Shown here piece after piece: positions 1-6,771 of a stretch of DNA of 64,000 bases. This DNA is from Anabaena azotica FACHB-119 (GTDB lineage Bacteria > Cyanobacteriota > Cyanobacteriia > Cyanobacteriales > Nostocaceae): the NCBI RefSeq assembly GCF_014697625.1, contig NZ_JACJSG010000011.1, positions 117,843 to 181,842 on the forward strand, read 5' to 3'. Position numbers and translations under genes: made by a program. The number at the start of each line of letters is the position of its first letter. The first letter of the stretch is position 1. Below the pieces are notes generated by a model. That model ran no database searches and had not been told where the DNA came from. It worked only from the letters and a program-made list of their open reading frames with translations.

Positions 1-119
1 CTGCAATGGAGCAAAAGCTTGCGGACAGACCCACCTCTGGCATAATTGGGCAACTAATTATGGTAAGTGGACTGATTGAAACAAGAATCCCATCGGCTTT
101 TAGCCGATGGGAGTGTCAA
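1..119 (+). mobile_element. 3' end of a HEARO/IS200-IS605-like element (cut by window start)
   Basis: The stretch closely matches the 3' part of the elements at 39211-39589 and 50870-51290. Shared blocks are GACAGACCCACCTCTGGCA, then AAGTGGACT, then CAAGAATCCC, a GC-rich hairpin (here CCATCGG/CCGATGG) and a final GGGAGTGTCAA. This order is typical of the right end of IS200/IS605-group elements and of HEARO-type structured RNAs. No transposase or nuclease reading frame lies inside the visible part; the 5' part is outside the window. Confidence 0.6.
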
Positions 120-335
120 AAGGTAACTTTGGCATGAATGAACGCCTACAGAGGTTATCTGGCTAACAGCTTGCATGAACTACTCACCCCTACTTCACTT
201 CGTGACGCTACGCGAACGTTGAGGGGTGAGTTTCTACATTCACCCCAGTAGAGTTGAGTTTTTCCCGCTATTCATCCCTACCTTGCTTCGCACCTATGTA
301 GGGACTTTCGCGTTACGTTAAAAATGAGGTATTTT
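120..335. other. Intergenic, no gene seen
   Basis: This gap holds a short imperfect palindrome around CGTGACGCTACGCGAACG, a repeat type common in Nostoc genomes, and otherwise nothing I can name. Confidence 0.4.
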
Positions 336-1028
336 CTAGGCAATTGCAGGTAAATCTTGGTCTACGGTTATTATTCCTAAACGCGCACGAATTTCACTGA
401 GTTGTACATTCCAAAACTGATCCCATTTTTGGGATATTAATTTACCTGGAGTATGAGAACCTAGTCTATAGCCGCGAGCTATTTCTCTCATTAAATCATT
501 GAATTTTGTTGGTTGATAAAGACTGATGATAACCATACCAAAACTTACTAACATCACACTAATGGGAATTGGGGTTTGAGCTAAAACAAACGCTTGTAGC
601 CCAATTTCTCCAATACCATCAGTATCAAATCCAGTGACTACATGATAAATATCATGAGTAGAACGCCAAAGCATTTTGAGATAGGAAATATCATCCACTA
701 CAGGAACTTTTTTGTAAAAATAAGGGTCGAAACCTCTAGCTTTCATTTCTCTGGCGTAGATATGTCCTAAAGTCCCTTCTGGGAGTTTGGCTAAGTCATC
801 TAAATTGAAAGGTTCAGGCAACCAGCGTTCTTGGAATAAAGCGTTAACTTCGGGAATTTTTTTTAGTTCATCAACTGCTAACTGTGCCATTTCTGTTTGG
901 TCAAGAGCATCCTCAAAGTCAAATACTGGGTCAGTATTACCATTTCTGGGTTTTAGGCTACTAGCGGCTAAAAATTCTATGTAGGCGAGGAGTCCTTTAT
1001 CATTATTGTAGTTAATTATGTTATTCAT
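336..1028 (-). CDS. Coq4 family protein
   Basis: A soluble protein of 230 residues. It carries the Coq4 signature HDxxH (H125, D126, H129) followed by a Glu at 141, which in the family binds a divalent metal. Coq4 proteins organise ubiquinone synthesis in mitochondria and were more recently linked to C1 decarboxylation/hydroxylation of the quinone ring. Cyanobacteria make plastoquinone rather than ubiquinone, so the substrate here is unknown. The gene stands alone, with about 150 bp of AT-rich DNA before the next gene on the same strand. Family assignment is strong from the motif; function is inferred only. Confidence 0.8.
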   Translation of the reverse strand: MNNIINYNNDKGLLAYIEFLAASSLKPRNGNTDPVFDFEDALDQTEMAQLAVDELKKIPEVNALFQERWLPEPFNLDDLAKLPEGTLGHIYAREMKARGFDPYFYKKVPVVDDISYLKMLWRSTHDIYHVVTGFDTDGIGEIGLQAFVLAQTPIPISVMLVSFGMVIISLYQPTKFNDLMREIARGYRLGSHTPGKLISQKWDQFWNVQLSEIRARLGIITVDQDLPAIA

Positions 1029-1178
1029 GGTGATTTTTTAGTTAAAAAGATACACAGCAACTCTAGAGAAGAATTTGTACCTCAATTTTTAGCAAGCTAA
1101 TTGCCAATTGCATGAATCTTCAGAAGTATTTATGGTACTTTTGAATGTAACTTTTACTTTATAAATAACCTTTTTCAA

Positions 1179-1961
1179 TTAACTCGAAGCACTAGTATAA
1201 AATCGCAAGGCAAACCGCCAAAACCAACTGGAAACCCAAAATAATGCCACAGCCAACACCAACGCACCAATTAACCAAGGTAACTGCACTCTACCTAACA
1301 TGACTTCGGCTGGTATAGTAGTTAAAAATGTGACTGGAACGACGAAAGTGAAGAAAAAGCGGTAAGCTGCGGGGTAGGCTATCATCGGATATCTACCTGC
1401 TTCCAATAACCCTCGTAATACCTCAGTGGCGTTGTAGATTTTCACAAACCAAATGCTAGTCGCCCCTAAAATAAACCATAAACTGTAGAGAATTATCAAA
1501 CCGCACAATAACGGCAAGATAGCGGGTAGGTAATTAGCGATACTTAATCCCAGGCGTTTACCTGCGTAGCCAATAATTACCCCACCAAAAATTATATCTG
1601 GGACTCCCCAAGGGGATACGGTGTGGGTGGAAAGCCAAAACTGACTGCGGATAGGCTTGAGTAGGACAAAATCTAAAGTCCCTTGTTGAACATGGTTGAC
1701 GATTTTGTTGAGGTTGGGAGCGAGAAAAGTGGCAGAAAAGCCTTGCAATAAAGTAAAAATTCCCAATACAATCAAAGCTGCGTCCCAAGACCAACCAGTA
1801 AAAGTATAGCCATTACGGTAAAACAAGAATAGTCCAAACAAACTACCAGCTAAATTACCTAAACTACTGAGAGTAGCGATGAGGAAGTTGAGGCGATATT
1901 CCATCTCAGCTGCGATCGCCGCACTCCAAAATAGTCTTAGTACCTTCAAATATCTTTGCAT
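1179..1961 (-). CDS. ABC-2 type transporter permease
   Basis: A 260-residue integral membrane protein with about six hydrophobic segments and a basic N-terminus that enters the membrane near residue 25. The pattern (LxxFLxxRNGYTFxGW, then ...GTLDFVLLKPIRSQFWLS...) is that of the COG3694 branch of ABC-2 permeases, which usually form a heterodimer with a second permease and an ATPase for export. Neither partner is adjacent: downstream on this strand lies the Coq4-like gene. Substrate unknown. Confidence 0.8.
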   Translation of the reverse strand: MQRYLKVLRLFWSAAIAAEMEYRLNFLIATLSSLGNLAGSLFGLFLFYRNGYTFTGWSWDAALIVLGIFTLLQGFSATFLAPNLNKIVNHVQQGTLDFVLLKPIRSQFWLSTHTVSPWGVPDIIFGGVIIGYAGKRLGLSIANYLPAILPLLCGLIILYSLWFILGATSIWFVKIYNATEVLRGLLEAGRYPMIAYPAAYRFFFTFVVPVTFLTTIPAEVMLGRVQLPWLIGALVLAVALFWVSSWFWRFALRFYTSASS

Positions 1962-2048
1962 CTTGCACCCGTAACCTAATTCCTGCTACTCAGTTACTTA
2001 ACTCAATCTTTATCATCATAATAATTTTACTAAAATCCTTAAAGCTAA

Positions 2049-2352
2049 GATGGCGGTTTGGTTTGGACATTCGGTATTACTATTTTAGGTTTCTTTCTTG
2101 GTAAATCTCTGCCACCAGAGCAGGTGGATAAGTATTTATTACCAATTATTGGATTAATTATTGTAGGACTTACGCAACTGGCATATTTTTTCTGTAGGGT
2201 GTGTGACGCTCTGAAAATATTTGAACGTAGTCATGAGACTTGTAGCGTCACGCACCAACCACCAATTGTGACACTTGCGTAAGTCCTGTATTGTTGTCTC
2301 CCTAGTGCCATCAGTAATTCATTTTATTCAAGAAAGTAAATCAGAAAATTAA
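2049..2352 (+). pseudogene. C-terminal remnant of a DedA family membrane protein, split by a MITE
   Basis: From 2049 the frame reads DGGLVWTFGITILGFFLG..., matching the C-terminal third of DedA/SNARE-associated membrane proteins, up to IIGLII at 2163. It is then broken by a 125-bp element (2164-2288). If the element and one copy of the flanking direct repeat TATTG are removed, the frame continues as IIGLIIVVSLVPSVIHFIQES and stops at 2350-2352. A stop codon (2046-2048) lies just before the remnant, so the N-terminal two thirds are already gone. A 74-codon open frame starting at the TTG at 2058 is this remnant running into the MITE. Confidence 0.75.
2164..2288. mobile_element. MITE, family A, copy 1
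   Basis: A 125-bp element with terminal inverted repeats TAGGACTTACGCAA and TTGCGTAAGTCCTG. It is flanked by the 5-bp direct repeat TATTG (2159-2163 and 2289-2293). An inner, nested inverted repeat (GGTGTGTGACGCT / AGCGTCACGCACC) sits between the ends. It has no coding capacity. The same ends and 5-bp duplications occur at 9838-9980 and 43583-43708. Confidence 0.8.
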
Positions 2353-2371
2353 ATAATCGAAATACAGTATC

Positions 2372-2428
2372 TGTAAGATAGGCAATGCCTACTCTATTAT
2401 GGTTTTAATGGGCATTGCCTATCTTACA
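2372..2428. repeat. Palindromic repeat, GGCAATGCC core
   Basis: A perfect 18-bp inverted repeat, TGTAAGATAGGCAATGCC (2372-2389) with its complement at 2411-2428, separated by 21 bases. The core GGCAATGCC is shared with the palindrome at 18026-18082, suggesting one dispersed repeat family. It lies between the DedA remnant and doxX. Confidence 0.65.
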
Positions 2429-2489
2429 TAATTCAAAAATTACAGAGTGCTTTAGACTGTAAAAAAGAACAATTAAAAGGTATCTACTG

Positions 2490-2891
2490 ATGTTGCAAAA
2501 ATACATCCCTTTGGTAGCTCGTTCCTTTTTGGCTGTGATTTTTATTTATGCTGGCTTAAACAAAGTGTTTAACTTTGCTGGGACAAGTGCATCTATGGCT
2601 AAAGTCGGCTTACCAATAGTAGAAGTTTTACTAGTTTTTACGATCGCCTTTCAGATTTTAGGTGCTTTATCTATTATTCTCGGCTATAAAACACAAATCG
2701 GTGCGATTCTACTGATCATTTTCATGATTCCCGCTACCATTGTGTTTCATAATCCCCTAAGTGATCCTAGTCAGTTCAATAATTTCTTCAAAAACTTATC
2801 CATTATCGGTGGACTGTTGCTGATTTTAGCCTATGGCACTGGCCCTTTGAGTTTGGAATCACAGAGTAAGGTAGCGGAGAGTAGAGAGTAG
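2490..2891 (+). CDS. DoxX family membrane protein
   Basis: A 133-residue protein with four hydrophobic segments. The start VARSFLAVIFIYAGLNKVFN, the central FQILGALSIILGYKTQIGA and the end LSIIGGLLLILAYG fit the DoxX family. These are small four-helix membrane proteins, often tied to thiosulfate/quinone redox or to thiol-stress membrane complexes. It appears to be a single gene; simple repeats follow its stop directly. The specific role is unknown. Confidence 0.8.
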   Translation: MLQKYIPLVARSFLAVIFIYAGLNKVFNFAGTSASMAKVGLPIVEVLLVFTIAFQILGALSIILGYKTQIGAILLIIFMIPATIVFHNPLSDPSQFNNFFKNLSIIGGLLLILAYGTGPLSLESQSKVAESRE

Positions 2892-2914
2892 GGAGTGGGG
2901 GAGATGAGGGAGAT

Positions 2915-3095
2915 GAGGGAGCAGGGGAGCAGGGGAGCAGGGGAGCAGGGGAGCAGGGGAGCAGGGGAGCAGGGGAGCAGGGGAGATAGTCTTTCCCCTT
3001 TCCCCCTTCCCCTTTCCCCTTTCCCCCTTCCCCTTTCCCCCTTCCCCCTTCCCCTTTCCCCTTTCCCCTTTCCCCCTTTCCCCTTTCCCCAGTCC
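2915..3095. repeat. Low-complexity tandem repeats (GGGGAGCA and CCCCTTT/CCCTTCC)
   Basis: A run of GGGGAGCAG units is followed by polypyrimidine CCCCTTT/CCCCCTT units, filling the gap between doxX and aroF (3' ends facing). This is the simple-repeat type typical of heterocystous cyanobacteria. Open frames across it are compositional artefacts. Confidence 0.85.
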
Positions 3096-3103
3096 CTCAC
3101 AAT

Positions 3104-3976
3104 TTAAGCCGCACAACAAATAGGGGTAGGTTTCAAACCCACCCCTTCTACTTCTGATATTTTGCGTCCCACAGCCACTGCTACAGGCTTTAAACTAGCA
3201 ACTAAATTCACCATATCTTCTAAAGATAGGGCTTGACGGGCATCAGAAACGGACTTTTCCGGTTCTGGGTGACATTCAATAATTAATCCGTCTGCACCAC
3301 AAGCTACCGCCGCCTTGGCTACGGGTGCGACTAGTTCCCGTTTACCTACAGCATGGGAAGGATCGACAATGACAGGTAAGTGAGTGATTTGCTTGAGTGC
3401 TGCTACTGCACCTAAATCTAAGACATTGCGAGTATAATTATCGAAGCTGCGTATACCCCTTTCACACATTACCACATCTGGATTACCGTGGCTGACAATG
3501 TATTCCGCCGCCATGACAAATTCTTCGATTGTGGCTGCTAAACCACGTTTGAGTAGTATGGGTTTACCTGCTTGTCCCAAGGCTTTGAGTAAGTCGAAGT
3601 TCTGCATATTGCGGCTACCCACTTGTAACATATCGGCGTGAGTGGCGATCGCTTCAATTTGCGAAATTGACATGACTTCAGTCACAACAGGAATATTGTA
3701 TTGCGATCGCACCTGGGCTAAAACCTCTAATCCTGCTTCTCCCATACCTTGGAAAGCGTAAGGAGATGTACGCGGTTTGTAAACACCACCCCGCAAAGCT
3801 TGTACAGGTGCAAATTTTAACTGTTGGGCGACAGTCTCCATTTGCTCTAAACTTTCAACTGCACAAGGCCCGCCAATAATTACCAGTTCTTCGCCACCGA
3901 AAGCAACTGTTTTTGAGAGTCTAACAATTGTCTGGTGATGGGGATGAGACTGAGCGACAAGTTTAGCGTTAATCAT
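3104..3976 (-). CDS. aroF: 3-deoxy-7-phosphoheptulonate (DAHP) synthase, class I beta
   Basis: Condenses phosphoenolpyruvate and erythrose 4-phosphate, the first step of the shikimate pathway to Phe, Tyr and Trp. Family motifs in order: GPCAVES (about 36-42), KPRTSPYAFQG, VGSRNMQNFDLLKA, LLKRG, CERGIRSFDNYTRN, PVIVDPSHAVGKRE and GADGLIIECHPEPEKS. At 290 residues it is essentially the bare barrel. The N-terminal ferredoxin-like (Thermotoga type) or AroQ (Bacillus type) regulatory domain is absent, so classical Tyr or prephenate feedback through such a domain is not expected. Upstream on the same strand lie two attenuator modules (4212-4478), which probably control it. KDO8P synthase is a relative, but the motifs favour DAHP synthase. 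Confidence 0.88.
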   Translation of the reverse strand: MINAKLVAQSHPHHQTIVRLSKTVAFGGEELVIIGGPCAVESLEQMETVAQQLKFAPVQALRGGVYKPRTSPYAFQGMGEAGLEVLAQVRSQYNIPVVTEVMSISQIEAIATHADMLQVGSRNMQNFDLLKALGQAGKPILLKRGLAATIEEFVMAAEYIVSHGNPDVVMCERGIRSFDNYTRNVLDLGAVAALKQITHLPVIVDPSHAVGKRELVAPVAKAAVACGADGLIIECHPEPEKSVSDARQALSLEDMVNLVASLKPVAVAVGRKISEVEGVGLKPTPICCAA

Positions 3977-3998
3977 GGTTTGATTCTCCTAGTAAATT

Positions 3999-4210
3999 GG
4001 GGACTGGGGACTGGGGACTGGGGACTGGGGACTGGGGACTGGGGACTGGGGAAAGGGGAAGGGGGAAAGGGGAAAGGGAAAAGACTATCTCCCCTGCTCC
4101 GTTCCCCTCTTGGGAGGGGTTAGGGGTGGGTTGCTCCCCTGCTCCTCTGCTCCCCCACTCCCTCATCCCCCTACACCCCTACACCCCTACACCCTTACAT
4201 CCCTACACCC
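3999..4210. repeat. STRR-type tandem repeats in the aroF leader
   Basis: Heptamer GGGGACT runs (about 3999-4050), GGGGAAA-type runs, and ACACCCCT-type runs (about 4168-4210) occupy the DNA between the second attenuator terminator and the aroF start. They would form part of a long untranslated leader of the aroF mRNA. Confidence 0.8.
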
Positions 4211-4211
4211 C

Positions 4212-4248
4212 TAAAAACAAAAAAGCCCAGAACCTTTCAGTTCCGGGC
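4212..4248 (-). terminator. Attenuator terminator 2 upstream of aroF
   Basis: On the minus strand a stem GCCCGGAAC/GTTCTGGGC (one G-U pair, loop TGAAAG; plus 4225-4248) is followed by TTTTTTGTTTTT. This is a strong intrinsic terminator. Its 5' arm (CCCGGAACT, minus 4247-4239) is perfectly complementary, over 9 bases, to AGTTCCGGG at the end of leader peptide 2 (minus 4287-4279). The two pairings exclude each other, as in antiterminator/terminator switching. Confidence 0.85.
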
Positions 4249-4275
4249 GCGTATGATTTATCAGCATGACGCTAT

Positions 4276-4338
4276 CTACCCGGAACTTGCTCTGGGCCAA
4301 AAGTAAAAGCCATAAAACCAGCTAATAAAATAGGTCAT
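4276..4338 (-). CDS. Aromatic-rich leader peptide 2 of the aroF attenuator
   Basis: An ORF of 20 codons, MTYFISWFYGFYFWPRASSG, preceded by AGGAG 13 bases before the ATG. Nine of 20 residues are Phe, Tyr or Trp (residues 3, 4, 7-9 and 11-14). Its last codons form segment 2 of the attenuator. CCCAGA (minus 4296-4291) can pair with TTCCGGG as a 1:2 pause hairpin, while AGTTCCGGG can instead pair with the terminator arm. Stalling at aromatic codons would free segment 2 and prevent termination. The peptide itself probably has no function other than being translated. Confidence 0.85.
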   Translation of the reverse strand: MTYFISWFYGFYFWPRASSG

Positions 4339-4354
4339 GAGATGAAATTTGCTC

Positions 4355-4391
4355 CTGAAAAAACAAAAACCGCAGAGTTTGCTCTGCGGTT
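4355..4391 (-). terminator. Attenuator terminator 1 upstream of aroF
   Basis: On the minus strand a perfect 10-bp stem AACCGCAGAG/CTCTGCGGTT with loop CAAA (plus 4368-4391) is followed by TTTTTGTTTTTT. The upstream arm overlaps TGAACCGC (minus 4393-4386), which is complementary to GCGGTTCA inside leader peptide 1 (minus 4439-4432). That 8-bp pairing would act as antiterminator. Confidence 0.85.
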
Positions 4392-4421
4392 CATCGGGCG
4401 GCTTCCATATGGAAACTTAAT

Positions 4422-4478
4422 TCACTCCCGGTGAACCGCCTTACGCCAAAAATAAAAGTAGCGACTGCTGCTGAACAT
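4422..4478 (-). CDS. Aromatic-rich leader peptide 1 of the aroF attenuator
   Basis: An ORF of 18 codons, MFSSSRYFYFWRKAVHRE. It has a Tyr-Phe-Tyr-Phe-Trp block at residues 7-11 and a further Phe at 2. The codons for Lys-Ala-Val-His right after this block contain GCGGTTCA, the antiterminator strand that pairs with the 5' arm of terminator 1. A ribosome paused on the aromatic block leaves it free; a ribosome reaching the stop codon would cover it. No clear Shine-Dalgarno is seen before this ATG, which is common in cyanobacteria. Confidence 0.8.
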   Translation of the reverse strand: MFSSSRYFYFWRKAVHRE

Positions 4479-4526
4479 TTGCACGATAGTAAGCTAAATA
4501 ATATATGTATACCCTATCCTAAAACA

Positions 4527-4555
4527 AAGATAACAGAAGAATTCTGTAGCGTCAA
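4527..4555 (-). promoter_or_regulatory. Predicted sigma-70 type promoter of the aroF leader
   Basis: TTGACG (minus 4555-4550), a 17-base spacer and TATCTT (minus 4532-4527) point toward leader peptide 1. The predicted start near 4520 would give about 40 untranslated bases before the first leader ATG, a typical attenuator spacing. A second possible -10 (TATACA) lies slightly downstream. Confidence 0.55.
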
Positions 4556-4903
4556 GACCAGCAAGATATCTCAAAAAAACGATAAACTCAGTACAAATCT
4601 AGGAATAACAATTTGTTGCTGGTAAGCACACAAAAGGGTGTTTAGTATCAACATACATCCCCCGATTTTGGTAACTTTTATTTTTTAGGTAATAAGTAAT
4701 CAATGATAGAAAGTATTAACAAATCAAGTCAGATAATAAGCCTAAAGAGGTATTTTATTGCACAGCTTTTCTTATAGCAGTTTTCATCTGGATAAGGTAG
4801 ATAATGCTAGCCTCAGCGCTTCAGCACCTTTGTCAAGCTGTACTGCATCTAAGTAAGAAATGCTCTATATGTTCCCGAACGTTAGTCACAACCTAGTTTG
4901 ATT

Positions 4904-5401
4904 ATGCCCAGGTCTAAACTCTTCACTAAACCTTTTGATACACATGGTGTTTATCCCTGCCCTGTCTGTCGAGTTGGTAAGATTTCTCACATATCATTGA
5001 TGGAAGCAATGGGTTGTGATTTTTGCCACGAAATTTTTACTGTGAATCTAGAACAACAGCAAATCAAGATGCCTTCGCGACAACCTCCTTTGATTTGGCG
5101 CTGGAATGGTTTTAATTGGACAGAGGCTCAATTAGAAGGTGTGGAGTTGGGTTGGGGTTATGGGTTAGCTGCGATTACTTTTGTCCTGCTGCCGACAACT
5201 TTAATTGGCATTGTGGCTTATTATTTTCCACCTAGTCCCAATGACATTGTAAGTTGGTTGCCATATATTTGGACGATATTAACTTTTTTGTCGCATTTAT
5301 CAATTATTATTTGGATTTTCATCGAAGTATATCAAATCCCGGTAGCTGCCTATTTACGTGCTATTGCTAATTTGAGAAATCATCAAGGGACTTCTAACTA
5401 G
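4904..5401 (+). CDS. Zinc-ribbon membrane protein, function unknown
   Basis: A 165-residue protein starting at the ATG 4904; a TTG two codons upstream is a weaker choice. The N-terminal part has CPVC (about 20-23) and CDFC (about 39-42), a likely zinc ribbon. It is followed by a Trp-rich linker and two long hydrophobic segments (about 87-107 and 117-142), so the ribbon would face the cytoplasm next to the membrane. I recognise it only as a conserved type of cyanobacterial hypothetical protein. It stands alone, and GGGGAAA repeats start right after its stop. Confidence 0.7.
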   Translation: MPRSKLFTKPFDTHGVYPCPVCRVGKISHISLMEAMGCDFCHEIFTVNLEQQQIKMPSRQPPLIWRWNGFNWTEAQLEGVELGWGYGLAAITFVLLPTTLIGIVAYYFPPSPNDIVSWLPYIWTILTFLSHLSIIIWIFIEVYQIPVAAYLRAIANLRNHQGTSN

Positions 5402-5859
5402 AAAGAGGGGGAAGGGGAAAGGGGAAAGGGGAAAGGGGAAAGGGGGAAGGGGGAAGGGGAAAGGGGAAAGGGGAAAGGGGAAAGGGGAAATTAGGGAAAA
5501 ATAATTAACAACTGTCACCTGTCAACTGTCACCTGTCACCTGTCACCTGTCAACTGTAAATTTCTATAACTTAGGAGAGTGGCAACGGGTAATTTGCTCT
5601 ACATTTAAATCAAAATGAGTACGGCGATCGCTCGGCGGGTGTGGATAAATATATAAAATGTAGTATCTTAGACGTTGCCAGCAAAAAAGTTATTGATAGA
5701 CTGATTCTGCTGCGATAGGCTTATATAATGTCTGAGTGCTAATTTTTTTCTGTAGTATCCCAACTATGTAAACGATACTATGGAATTGCCCAGTCCCTAT
5801 TGGTAAATATGGAGGGCTATATCTCTCATAACTAAGTTGATTCTCCACTAAAACATCTT
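5402..5859. other. Intergenic: simple repeats, no gene
   Basis: GGGGAAA-type units (about 5405-5490) and CTGTCAC/CTGTCAA heptamers (about 5513-5553) fill the first part. The remainder is AT-rich, contains one HIP1 site, and should include the promoter of the J-domain gene. No open frame is convincing. Confidence 0.6.
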
Positions 5860-6582
5860 ATGAGCGAGCTGGAGCGGTATTATAGGGTATTGGAATTGGA
5901 ACCAGGGGCCACCCTTGAGGAAGTTAACCAAGCGTATAAAGATTTGGTGTTTGTGTGGCATCCTGACCGACTTCCCAAAGATAATACCCGCTTGCAACAA
6001 AAGGCGCAAGACAAACTCAAAGCAATTAACGAGGCTCGTGAAAAGTTGCGCTCTTTAAATGGTAATGGCAATGGTAACGAGCATAGCAATGGCAATAATG
6101 GTAATGGCAGTTCCAATACCAATACCAATGGCAATGGTAAGCAGCACCACAATTACCATCATGCTCCAAGGCAACCGAGAAAATCATACCAAGAAACCCA
6201 TCAGCCACAGAAACAAAATCCTGACTTGAGTGGTAAAGATTTCAGTCGGGCAAATTTAAGCAACAAGGATTTATCGGGCAGAAATCTCAGTTACGCTAAT
6301 TTAAGCGGCGCAAATCTCAGTGATACTTTTATGCACAAAGTAATTCTCCGGGGTGCTGACTTATCAGAGGCGAATTTATTTAGAGCTAATTTACTCTTAG
6401 CTGACTTAAGAGAAGCCAATTTACGCTCGGCTAACTTAATTGGTGCGGATCTCAGTGGCGCTGACTTGCGGGGAGCAGACTTAACAGGAGCGCGGATTCG
6501 TTCAGGCGATCGCTTACTGGTAAAATTAATAGGCGCAAATTTAAGCGGTGCAATTATGCCTGATGGGGCGGTGCATAGTTAG
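5860..6582 (+). CDS. J-domain and pentapeptide-repeat fusion protein
   Basis: A protein of 240 residues in three parts. Residues 1-66 form a DnaJ-type J domain with the diagnostic HPD motif (VWHPDRLPKD, about 33-42), expected to stimulate an Hsp70 ATPase. Residues 67-120 are a low-complexity Asn/Gly/His linker. Residues about 124-235 are pentapeptide repeats of the A(N/D)LSx type, which fold as a right-handed beta-helix. The fusion suggests a DnaK co-chaperone with a helical docking surface; the client is unknown. Single gene. Confidence 0.85.
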   Translation: MSELERYYRVLELEPGATLEEVNQAYKDLVFVWHPDRLPKDNTRLQQKAQDKLKAINEAREKLRSLNGNGNGNEHSNGNNGNGSSNTNTNGNGKQHHNYHHAPRQPRKSYQETHQPQKQNPDLSGKDFSRANLSNKDLSGRNLSYANLSGANLSDTFMHKVILRGADLSEANLFRANLLLADLREANLRSANLIGADLSGADLRGADLTGARIRSGDRLLVKLIGANLSGAIMPDGAVHS

Positions 6583-6771
6583 TTGACAGTTGACAGTTGA
6601 CTGAGGAGGTGAATCAGCAACAAGCACTCAAAGCAAGCTTTTAGATGCACATTTTTCAGCTAATCAAGCTAAAAGCTTTGGTAAAAGCTGTCTATAGCTT
6701 ACTTAATTGTAGTTAAATGATAATTGTTGATTGTCAACCGTTAACCGTCAACCGTCAACCGTCAACAAAAT

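Noticed and set aside
2831..3119. Overlapping open frames rich in Gly/Lys/Arg or Pro/Leu/Ser
   Set aside because: They run through low-complexity GGGGAGCA and CCCCTTT repeats in several frames on both strands, a compositional artefact.
4212..4478. A T-box, riboswitch or TRAP-type leader as the explanation of the aroF hairpins
   Set aside because: No T-box core motif or series of GAG/UAG triplets is seen, whereas two aromatic leader peptides with correctly placed alternative stems explain the structure directly.
4431..4625. A 64-codon plus-strand open frame upstream of the zinc-ribbon gene
   Set aside because: It is antisense to aromatic leader peptide 1 and the predicted aroF promoter, and its sequence shows no protein-like pattern.
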